Below are positions 55,806 through 62,180 of a stretch of 62,180 bases of DNA, one piece after another. The notes under the pieces are model-generated. The model did not search any database. It saw nothing but the letters and a program-made list of their open reading frames with translations, and had not been told where the DNA came from. Where the stretch lies: the NCBI RefSeq assembly GCF_031432425.1, contig NZ_JAVKPH010000023.1:1-62180 (forward strand), given 5' to 3'. The stretch comes from Ruixingdingia sedimenti. Lineage in GTDB: Bacteria > Pseudomonadota > Alphaproteobacteria > Rhodobacterales > Rhodobacteraceae. The position numbers and the translations under genes are program-made. Numbering within the stretch: position 1 is the stretch's first letter; each line of letters starts with the position of its first letter.

Positions 55806-57139
55806 TGCGGCGGCTCAACCTTTCTCAGCGGGTCACACTGTTCACCACGCTTGGCCTCGCTGTGATCTGGCTGGCAGCGATCTTGCTCATGTCCTCGGTG
55901 CTGTGGTCCGAGGAAGAGGAGATGTTCGATCAGCAGCTTGCCGAGACCGCCCATGTGCTGCTGCCGCTCCTGTCGCATGTTGAAATGGCCGATGCAGCAG
56001 GGCTGAGAGCGCCGCAACCCTCCTTCGACATCGACGAGGCGCTGATCTACCGGCTGATCGGCCGGGATGGCCAGGTCGTGCAGCAGGTCGATATGGGGGG
56101 GCGTATGTCGCTGCCGGACCTGCCGGACCTCTCCGATGCCGGTTTTTCCACAAGTTCCGACTATCGGATCTACGCCACGCAATTCAATGCGGCCGGACAT
56201 GCCTTGCAACTCGCCGCTCCGATGGCGGAGCGGCGCGAGGCGTTCCGGGAAGGTATGCTCGGCTTTCTGCTGCCGATGCTGGCGCTTCTGCCGCTGACAT
56301 GGCTGCTGGTCGGCTGGATCGCGCGCCGCGCGCTGGCGCCCATGCGCGAGCTGCGCGCGGAAATCTCGACCCGGGATGGCAGCCGGCTGGACGCCATCGA
56401 CGCCAGCGACTGGCCCGAGGACCTTGTGCGGATAGCGGGCACGCTGAACGGCTTCATGGCCCGGCTGACCCAGGCGCTGGAGGCGGAGCGGGCCTTTGCC
56501 ACAAATGCGGCGCATGAGTTGCGCACGCCGGTCGCCATCGCTCTGGCGCAGGTCCAGCAGCTTCGCACGGAAATCACCTCGCCGGACCAAATCGGGCGGA
56601 TCGAAGCCCTAGAACGTGCGCTGCAACGGATGCGGCGGCTCGTCGCCCGGCTCCTGCAACTGGCGCGCGCGGATGCGGGGGTCGGTTTCTCCACCAAGGA
56701 ACAGGATATTGCTGCGCTGACACAGTTGGTCCTGGCAGATGTGGTGCCGCGGTTCGCCGCCGACCGCATAAAGCTCGCCCTGCCTGATGCGCCGGTTCTC
56801 GCGAGGATCGACCCGGATGCCTATGCCATCGTTCTTGGCAACCTGGTCGAGAACGCCCTTCAGCATGGATCGGTGACCGAAGGCATCACCGTGTCGTCCG
56901 GGCCAGGCCCTGTGCTGGAAGTGGGCAATGGCGGCCCGGTGATTCGCAACCTCGACGGCCTGCCGCGCCGGTTCAGCCGGCGGGACGGCGATGGCTTCGG
57001 CCTTGGCCTCCACATCTGCGAGCAGATCGTGCAGCAGGCCGGGGGCCGACTTGAACTGCTTTCCCCTCTGCCGGGGCGGAACGAGGGCTTCATGGTCCGG
57101 ATTCATCTGCAAGGCACCGCCCCTGACGGTAGCGCCTGA
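55805..57139 (+). CDS. Sensor histidine kinase, QseC/PmrB type
   Basis: A 444-aa membrane protein. TM1 is about residues 11-33; the periplasmic part about 34-150 is acidic at its start (SEEEEMFDQQL, resembling metal- or peptide-sensing PmrB loops); TM2 is about 152-172. A HAMP-like linker follows, then FATNAAHELRTPVAIALAQVQQL (H-box, His237), LVENALQHG (N-box), GDGFGLGLHICEQIVQQAGG (G-box). It senses envelope stress and phosphorylates the regulator encoded just upstream. Confidence 0.93.
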   Translation: MRRLNLSQRVTLFTTLGLAVIWLAAILLMSSVLWSEEEEMFDQQLAETAHVLLPLLSHVEMADAAGLRAPQPSFDIDEALIYRLIGRDGQVVQQVDMGGRMSLPDLPDLSDAGFSTSSDYRIYATQFNAAGHALQLAAPMAERREAFREGMLGFLLPMLALLPLTWLLVGWIARRALAPMRELRAEISTRDGSRLDAIDASDWPEDLVRIAGTLNGFMARLTQALEAERAFATNAAHELRTPVAIALAQVQQLRTEITSPDQIGRIEALERALQRMRRLVARLLQLARADAGVGFSTKEQDIAALTQLVLADVVPRFAADRIKLALPDAPVLARIDPDAYAIVLGNLVENALQHGSVTEGITVSSGPGPVLEVGNGGPVIRNLDGLPRRFSRRDGDGFGLGLHICEQIVQQAGGRLELLSPLPGRNEGFMVRIHLQGTAPDGSA

Positions 57140-57329
57140 CGGCCGGTCTCGCGCCCGTCTGGGTAGTTCCCTGATCCGGTAGCCTTTCCCGTTTTGGGGA
57201 AGCAGATACCCCAAGACCCTGCGCCAGTCGTTCCCCCTCTGGGCACCGTCCCGGTCAGCTTACCGTAAGTTTGCCGGTCTACTCCGACTCGCTAATGCCG
57301 GACTGCACCCGGCTGCGGAAGGATGACGG
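57140..57329 (+). promoter_or_regulatory. Promoter of DedA-GT-PAP2 operon with partial box
   Basis: Contains CGTAAGTTTGCCGGT (57264-57278), matching CGTAAG-N4-CCG of the boxes before the other two operons but with the second repeat (TAA) changed. It is 52 bases before the DedA ATG and in the same orientation relative to its gene as the box of the LAB_N operon. Upstream, CTTTCCC-GTTTT-GGGGAAG (about 57183) is a weak hairpin that may end the two-component transcript. Confidence 0.45.
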
Positions 57330-57926
57330 ATGTTCGAGCAAATCCTGCGGGTTGTCGGGGACGGAGGCTATGCGGGCATTGCCACGGCCATGTTCGCCGA
57401 GAACGTCTTTCCGCCCATCCCTTCGGAAATCATCATGCCGCTGGCCGGGTTTCACGCCGCGCGGGGAAGCCTCTCGCTGGGACTGGTGATCCTCGCCGGA
57501 AGCGCCGGAGCAACGCTGGGGGCGTTGTTCTGGTATTTCGTCGGCCGGGTGATCGGTGCCGACAGGATTATCGGCCTTGCCGCCCGCCATGGCCGATGGA
57601 TGACGGTCACACCCGAGGACATGCAGCGTGCGATCGCCGGGTTCGCGCGGTACGGCAATAAGGCCGTGTTCTGGGGGCGGCTGGTTCCGGGGCTGCGCAG
57701 CCTGATTTCCGTCCCTGCCGGTATCGCACGGATGCGCCTGGCGCCGTTCCTGCTGTGGACATGCCTCGGCAGCGTGATCTGGACCACCTTCCTCGCCTTG
57801 GGCGGGTTCTGGTTAGAGACGCAATACGCGAGGATGGCCGACTGGATCGACCCGATCTCGATGATCGTCCTCGCCGGATTTGGGCTGTTCTACTTCTATC
57901 GCGTGCTGACCTGGAAGGCGGGCTGA
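57330..57926 (+). CDS. DedA family membrane protein
   Basis: A 198-aa protein: YAGIATAMFAENVFPPIPSEIIMPLAGFHAARG (DedA motif E-x-x-x-P-x-P-x-E), GATLGALFWYFVGRVIG, RYGNKAVFWGRLVPGLRSLISVPAGIARM (the conserved R-x-x-P...S.PAG motif). DedA proteins flip undecaprenyl phosphate or phospholipids, and are needed for polymyxin resistance and Ara4N modification in several bacteria. Here it may recycle the undecaprenyl phosphate carrier used by the glycosyltransferases. Confidence 0.92.
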   Translation: MFEQILRVVGDGGYAGIATAMFAENVFPPIPSEIIMPLAGFHAARGSLSLGLVILAGSAGATLGALFWYFVGRVIGADRIIGLAARHGRWMTVTPEDMQRAIAGFARYGNKAVFWGRLVPGLRSLISVPAGIARMRLAPFLLWTCLGSVIWTTFLALGGFWLETQYARMADWIDPISMIVLAGFGLFYFYRVLTWKAG

Positions 57927-57928
57927 CC

Positions 57929-59383
57929 ATGGTGCAGCCCGACCACGCGGGTGCGTCGGAAACGGCGCAGGATCGCTGGCGGCGGGCTGCTCTGGCCGGC
58001 ATCGCCATACTGACCCTCTGGCGCGTGGCGATTCTCTGGTTCAACCGGACGGAGCTTTGGGTCGATGAGGCGCAATACTGGCTCTGGGGCCAGTCCTTCT
58101 CCTTCGGCGCCTACTCGAAACCGCCCCTGATCGGTTGGCTGATCGGGCTTGTCACCCGCATCGCAGGCGACAGTGCCTTCGGCGTGCGGCTTGCCGCCCC
58201 CCTGATTCATGGGATCACGGCATATGTCGTCCTGATCCTGGCCTCGCGGCTGGCCAACGGGCGGGCGGCGGCACTGGCGGCGCTGACCTATGCGACCATG
58301 CCGGCGGCGACGCTCGGCTCGCTACTGATCTCGACCGACACGCCGATGCTGCTGGCGATCGCGGTCGCTCTCCTTCTTCAGCACCGGCTGGCGGAACGAT
58401 CCGCTGCGGGGCAGGCCACCCTGCTTGGGCTGGCGGTTGGTCTCGGCTTTCTGTCGAAACACGCGATGATCTTCGCCGTCGCGGGGATGGTGGCCGCGGC
58501 GGTGGCCTCCCCTTCATGGCGTCTGGCCCGGCGCGATTTTCTTCTCGCCCTGCTGGTTGCGCTGGCCGTGGCGGCTCCGAACCTGTGGTGGATCGCCACG
58601 CATGGCTTCGTGACCCTGCGCCATCTGGCCGAAGCGGGTGGGGCGGAGGGATGGGGTCTGCATCCGGCACGCGCGCTGCGCTTTCTGGCCGAGCAATTCG
58701 CGGTGATGGGGCCGCTGGCATTCGCCGCGTTCCTGCTGTCCTTCCGTGGCGCAGACCCTCAGATGCGCGGGCTGCGCGCGATGGCGGCGGTGGTTTTGGC
58801 AATTGTGACCTGTCAGGCGCTGGCGGGGCGAGCACTCGCGAACTGGGCAGTCGGATTCACCGTCGCGAGCAGCATTATCGCGGCGGTCTGGCTCATACGC
58901 CATCCCCGCCTGGCGATGGTTTCCCTCACGCTCGGCCTCGTCGTTGCCATTGCCCTGCCGCTCCTGACCGTGTTCGGCGCGGGCTGGCGGACCGGAGAGG
59001 GCAAGCTGATCCTCGCCCGCCACCTCGGCCGTGGCGAGGTCAGCGCCCGCGCGATGGACTATGCACGGCGACAGGGCGTGCAGGTCATCGCCGCCCACGA
59101 CCGCGGCTTGCTGGCCGATCTGAGCTGGCAAGCGCGAGCGACCGATCTGCGCATCGTGGCCGCCCCGCACAAGGGCACCGCCCGACACCATTGGGATCTG
59201 GTCCAGCCTTTCGCTTCAGATGCTTCCGTCCCGGCGGCCCTGCTGCTGTTGCAGGCTGAGCCGCCGGGCTGCGCCCTTGGCCCGGATGAGAGCTGGATCG
59301 CCGGCCCCGGCTTTGCCGAGGGGCAGCGGATCACGCTCACCCTCGCTTCACACGCCTGTCTGATGGATATTTCTAGTGAATGA
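57929..59383 (+). CDS. PMT/ArnT-like membrane glycosyltransferase (second)
   Basis: A 484-aa polytopic protein. The first loop, WFNRTELWVDEAQYWLWGQSFSFGAYSKPPLIGWLIGL, has the DE motif and KPPL of PMT_2/ArnT-type enzymes; the membrane segments and C-terminal periplasmic domain are like those of RgtA-D. Distinct in sequence from the enzyme at 50645-52270, so it may add a second sugar or act on another position of lipid A or core. The ATG follows the DedA stop by a few bases and its 3' end overlaps the PAP2 gene by 8 bases. Confidence 0.88.
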   Translation: MVQPDHAGASETAQDRWRRAALAGIAILTLWRVAILWFNRTELWVDEAQYWLWGQSFSFGAYSKPPLIGWLIGLVTRIAGDSAFGVRLAAPLIHGITAYVVLILASRLANGRAAALAALTYATMPAATLGSLLISTDTPMLLAIAVALLLQHRLAERSAAGQATLLGLAVGLGFLSKHAMIFAVAGMVAAAVASPSWRLARRDFLLALLVALAVAAPNLWWIATHGFVTLRHLAEAGGAEGWGLHPARALRFLAEQFAVMGPLAFAAFLLSFRGADPQMRGLRAMAAVVLAIVTCQALAGRALANWAVGFTVASSIIAAVWLIRHPRLAMVSLTLGLVVAIALPLLTVFGAGWRTGEGKLILARHLGRGEVSARAMDYARRQGVQVIAAHDRGLLADLSWQARATDLRIVAAPHKGTARHHWDLVQPFASDASVPAALLLLQAEPPGCALGPDESWIAGPGFAEGQRITLTLASHACLMDISSE

Positions 59384-60203
59384 TCCCATATTCTCCCGCC
59401 TGCATATCTTTACGCTGACCGCTACGCTGGTCATGATTTGCGTCTTCGTCAGCTTCCCGGGCCTGGACCTCGCGATCGCGGGCTTGGTCTACGAGGGGGC
59501 AGGACGGTTTATGCTGACCGCGAGCTGGCTTGCCAACACCGTGAACGACACGCTGCGCATCGGGCTGAGTGCGGGATACCTTGCAATCCTTCTCGCGATC
59601 CTGCTGTGGAAACTCCTCCGGATCACACCGGAATCGGGATTTGCCAACTGGGGCTTTGCTATCACGAGCTTCCTGATCGGACCGGGGCTGATCGTGAACG
59701 GCATCCTGAAATCATGGGTCGGCCGCGCAAGACCCGCCCACCTGGTCGAGTTCGGGGGAAGCAAGGCTTTTACTCCCATGCTGGAGATCAGTGATCAATG
59801 CGGCAAAAACTGCTCGTTCTCGTCCGGCGAGGTGGCGCAGACCTCGACCTTCGTGTTCACTGCGCTGGTGCTGGCCTGGCCGCATCTGTCGCGGAACGGG
59901 AGATGGGTATGGTCCATCACCGGAGCGAGCTTGATCTGCCTGAGCATCTTTCTCCGCATCGGCCTGGGGCGGCATTTCCTGTCGGACGCCCTCACCTCCG
60001 TGGCGATTTCCGCTATGGTCGCTCTGGCCATGTATCGTCTGTTCAACGTCGGCATGGCCCGCGAAAGGCTGACTTGGGTGGCATTGTTGCGCGATCTGAG
60101 TGCAATGGGTGGTGCCTTTACGATGCTGCTTCTGCGAGGCGGACGCACAACCCTATCCCTGCGCTCCTGTAACCCTCCTGATACCACAGGATCGCGCGAT
60201 TGA
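59376..60203 (+). CDS. PAP2-family lipid A phosphatase-like protein (LpxE/LpxF-like)
   Basis: A 275-aa membrane protein with six hydrophobic segments. PAP2 motifs: KSWVGRARP (C1), SFSSGEVAQTS in the place of PSGH (C2; Glu replaces His, as I recall in some LpxF-like lipid A phosphatases) and RIGLGRHFLSD (C3). It would remove a phosphate from lipid A, as LpxE/LpxF do, which lowers negative charge and can free the site for galacturonate. The C-terminal 30 residues run toward the right IS481 copy and look atypical, so the natural end may have been altered. Confidence 0.85.
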   Translation: MNDPIFSRLHIFTLTATLVMICVFVSFPGLDLAIAGLVYEGAGRFMLTASWLANTVNDTLRIGLSAGYLAILLAILLWKLLRITPESGFANWGFAITSFLIGPGLIVNGILKSWVGRARPAHLVEFGGSKAFTPMLEISDQCGKNCSFSSGEVAQTSTFVFTALVLAWPHLSRNGRWVWSITGASLICLSIFLRIGLGRHFLSDALTSVAISAMVALAMYRLFNVGMARERLTWVALLRDLSAMGGAFTMLLLRGGRTTLSLRSCNPPDTTGSRD

Positions 60204-60226
60204 TGTACGCGGCTCGCAGTGCCATC

Positions 60227-61186
60227 CTAGGTGTTCAGTCCCGGCATCTGGTGGATCGGATCGACGATGAATCTGTCCGGCTCTGAAGTCCAGACTTTGC
60301 AGATGTATTCGTAGGGCGTGAGACCGCTGAGCGTCTTCAGCCTGCGAGCGAAGTTGTAGGCAGCCATGAAGTCCATGAGATGTGTGCGGAGTTGGTCGTG
60401 GGTGTCGTAGTGGAAGCGTTTGACGGTAGCCTCCTTGATCGTTCGGTTCATCCGCTCGACCTGGCCATTGGTCCAAGGATGGTTGGGCTTGGTAAGCCTG
60501 TGCTCGATCCCGTTGGCTTCGCAAATCATGTCGAAGCGCATCGGCCGGGAGTAGGCAGTGTTTCGGTTCCTGGGCTGCTCGGCAAACTGGATGCCGTTGT
60601 CCGTCAGGATCGTGTGGATGCGATAGGGCACGGCTTCCAGTAGATGCTCCAGGAACTCCCAAGCGGTCTTCCTGTCAGCCTTTTCGACGAGTTGGGTGAC
60701 CGCGAACTTGCTCGTTCGGTCGATGGCCACGAAGAGATAGAGCTTGCCCTTGGCCGTCTGCACTTCGGCGATATCCATGTGAAAGAAACCGATGGGATAG
60801 CGCTTGAACCGCTGACGCTTCGGCTTGTCGCCGCCGATCTCAGGCAGGCGCGAGATGCCGTGCCGCTGAAGGCACCGATGCAGCGCTGACCGTGTCAGGT
60901 GAGGGATCGAAGGCTGTAGGGCATAGAGACAGTCGTCCAGCGGCAAGAGCGTGTGACGCCGAAAGGCAACGACCATTGCTTCCTCAGCCTCGCTGAGCAC
61001 GGAGGATCGGGGCTCCTTCGGCCCAGTCTTCAAATCCTCGACCGTCTCGCGCTTACGCCATTTCGCCACGGTCTTCGGATTGATCCCAAACTCCTGGCTC
61101 AGTGCCGCGATCGAAGCTTGCGATCGCTGTATTGCTGCTCGGATGGCGTGCGTGGTCGTGGCGCAGCCGTGACGAACTTGTCCCAT
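60227..61186 (-). CDS. IS481-family transposase (right copy)
   Basis: Same 319-aa product as the left copy, with intact helix-turn-helix and DDE residues (FHMDIAEV, ILTDNGIQF, HPWTNGQVERMN). The stop codon TAG is again provided by the flanking CCTAGG. Two intact copies in the same orientation allow homologous recombination that would delete the island. Confidence 0.92.
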   Translation of the reverse strand: MGQVRHGCATTTHAIRAAIQRSQASIAALSQEFGINPKTVAKWRKRETVEDLKTGPKEPRSSVLSEAEEAMVVAFRRHTLLPLDDCLYALQPSIPHLTRSALHRCLQRHGISRLPEIGGDKPKRQRFKRYPIGFFHMDIAEVQTAKGKLYLFVAIDRTSKFAVTQLVEKADRKTAWEFLEHLLEAVPYRIHTILTDNGIQFAEQPRNRNTAYSRPMRFDMICEANGIEHRLTKPNHPWTNGQVERMNRTIKEATVKRFHYDTHDQLRTHLMDFMAAYNFARRLKTLSGLTPYEYICKVWTSEPDRFIVDPIHQMPGLNT

Positions 61187-61242
61187 AGTGCTTCCTTCCA
61201 TTCCGACGAATGGATCGCACCATCAAACCGTGGGATCAAACA
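60232..61242 (-). mobile_element. IS481-family element, right copy (1011 bp)
   Basis: Same sequence as the left copy, as far as I can compare, including both terminal repeats. The left outer flank is CCTAGG (60226-60231), but the right flank is GCCGTC, so the target duplication is missing on that side. SbcC coiled-coil sequence begins directly after the right end. Confidence 0.88.
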
Positions 61243-61449
61243 GCCGTCACGGAACATCAGGCGGCAGAGGCGGAGTTCTCAGCCGCGGGGGCCGCTGCCG
61301 CTGCGGTTCAAGCAGAGTTGGCAAAGAAAAAATCAGACCTTGGTCTGGGGACAGAGGATCTTGAGGTGCTGTTTGCACTGGGGCGGGATGAAGTGCAGGC
61401 GCTGCGAGAGAGGTGGTTCGGTTTGTCTGAACAGGCCCCGGGCGTTTCT
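61243..61449 (+). pseudogene. sbcC: SbcC internal coiled-coil fragment
   Basis: About 69 codons with SbcC coiled-coil character: AVTEHQAAEAEFSAAGAAAAAVQAELAKKKSDLGLGTEDLEVLFALGRDEVQALRERW. It is in the same orientation as the 5' sbcC fragment and lacks any start. Some coiled-coil sequence between residue 244 and this piece appears to be missing. It is cut on the right by an IS3-family element near 61450, so sbcC has been hit at least twice. Confidence 0.72.
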
Positions 61450-62103
61450 AAGTGGTTTTCCGCCTTGGTTACGCCGCCACCGCTTCGGGTGTCGGCTGGT
61501 TGAAGTAGGCCTGATCGGGGGTCTTCCCGTCAAGCGATGAATGCGGGCGGCGGCTGTTGTAGAAGCTCAGATATCGACCGATCCCGGCGCGGGCTTCGGA
61601 TACGCTGGCATAGGCCCGCAGGTAGACCTCCTCATACTTGATGGTCCGCCAGAGGCGCTCGACGAAGACATTGTCGCGCCATGCGCCCTTGCCATCCATG
61701 CTGATTTTGATCTCACGGGCAGCCAGCACCTTGATGAACTCGGTCGAGGTGAACTGACTGCCCTGATCCGTGTTGAAGATCTCGGGCGTGCCGTGACGTG
61801 CCAGCGCCTCCTCCACAGCTTCGATGCAGAAGTCAGCCTCAAGCGTGATCGACACTCGCCATGCCAGGACGCGCCGGGTGAACCAATCGAGCACGGCCGC
61901 CAGATAGATGAACCCACGCGCCATGGGGATGTAGGTGATGTCCATCGCCCAGACCTGGTTGGGCCGGGTGATGGGCAGCTTGCGCAGCAGATAGGGGTAG
62001 ATCTTGTGCCCGGGCGCCGGTTTCGAGGTGTTCGGTCGGCGATACAGGGCCTCGATGCCCATGCGCCTCATCAGCGTGGCAACGTGCAACCGCCCGACCT
62101 TGA
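61450..62103 (-). mobile_element. IS3-family element, truncated
   Basis: The left limit is placed where SbcC-like coding ends (TAAGTGGTTTTCCGCC); the right limit is where the transposase frame breaks against an IS256-like end. Only the orfB region remains; orfA is missing. Boundaries are approximate because the second end of the element is not in the window. Confidence 0.55.
61469..62103 (-). pseudogene. IS3-family transposase OrfB, 5'-truncated
   Basis: About 210 residues of the catalytic part: GRLHVATLMRRMGIEALYRRPNTSKPAPGHKIYPYLL, NQVWAMDITYIPMARGFIYLAAVLDWFTRRVLAW (DDE Asp), IFNTDQGSQFTS (second Asp), WRDNVFVERLWRTIKYEEVYL (Glu) and NSRRPHSSLDGKTPDQAYF. The N-terminal 60-80 residues of OrfB and all of OrfA are absent. 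Probably inactive. Confidence 0.85.
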
Positions 62104-62180
62104 GAGACTGTGCCGAATTTTGTGCCTGACGCGTTGTGTTAGGCCATTGGGAAGCGGTCTTCGAACATGATGGCGAGCTG
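62104..62180 (-). mobile_element. IS256-like element, terminal fragment at the window edge
   Basis: The sequence from 62103 on, GAGACTGTGCCGAATTTTGTG, resembles IS256-family inverted-repeat ends. It is followed by a minus-strand frame (62180-62139) ending LAIMFEDRFPMA-stop, which looks like the C-terminus of an IS256 transposase. The element extends beyond the window. It appears inserted in the IS3 element. Confidence 0.5.

Larger units (their letters stand above)
48563..61242. mobile_element. IS481-bounded composite element carrying a lipid A island
   Basis: Two IS481 copies, identical as far as I can compare them, in the same orientation bound about 10.7 kb of cargo. SbcC coding sequence abuts the outer end of each copy, so the whole block sits inside sbcC. 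CCTAGG flanks the left copy on both sides and the inner side of the right copy; the outer side of the right copy has GCCGTC instead. So it is either a composite transposon that suffered a small deletion at its right end, or the product of recombination between IS copies. Confidence 0.7.

Noticed and set aside
50645..60203. L-Ara4N (arn) operon
   Set aside because: ArnT-like enzymes are present, but arnA/arnB/arnD homologues are absent and a UDP-GlcA 4-epimerase points to galacturonate.

Overview
The window is high-GC alphaproteobacterial DNA. Gene content and phage families (BR0599/DUF2793-type tail proteins, pRiA4b ORF-3, galacturonate-type lipid A genes, IS5/IS481/IS1380/IS3 load) suggest Rhodobacteraceae, perhaps Paracoccus. 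It has three parts: an IS-scarred left edge, a nearly complete tailed prophage of about 44 kb, and a chromosomal sbcDC locus broken by an IS481-bounded island.

Left edge (1-2 kb). A 5' remnant of an IS1380-type transposase and a truncated DUF262/GmrSD-type gene lie on either side of an 852-bp IS5-family element. The IS transposase carries an in-frame stop.

Prophage (about 2.1-46.2 kb). Nearly all phage genes read leftward from a CI/LexA-like repressor at the right end. In order of transcription come a regulator, an excisionase-like HTH protein, a Sak4-like ATPase with an SSB-like partner, a helicase, a Cas4-like exonuclease, a primase-helicase, a RuvC-like nuclease and two DNA methyltransferases. 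These are followed by terminase, portal, protease, capsid, tail tube, frameshifted tail chaperone, tape measure, tail tip and a lysis cassette (holin candidate, M15 endolysin, nested spanins). No integrase is visible. The morphogenesis operon is interrupted at six junctions by antiparallel cargo: a pRiA4b ORF-3 gene, Xre-RES, RHH-RelE/ParE, a secreted SNase, an orphan AbrB protein and an unknown possible nuclease-fold gene. A further rightward block (DUF3489, DUF6448) sits before terminase. A CDGSH iron-sulfur protein is co-oriented cargo. The tail-tip protein has a von Willebrand A domain inserted in it.

Right part (46.6-62.2 kb). sbcD is intact. sbcC is split: its 5' part abuts the left IS481 copy and an internal piece abuts the right IS481 copy. 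The 10.7 kb between them encodes what looks like a complete lipid A galacturonate-modification module: UDP-glucose dehydrogenase, UDP-glucuronate epimerase, a polyprenyl-phosphate glycosyltransferase, two ArnT/RgtA-like membrane glycosyltransferases, a LAB_N protein, a PAP2 lipid A-phosphatase-like enzyme, DedA, and a PmrAB/QseBC-like two-component system. The three promoter regions share a TTACG-type direct-repeat box, the likely target of that regulator. The far right edge is nested IS3 and IS256-like debris.
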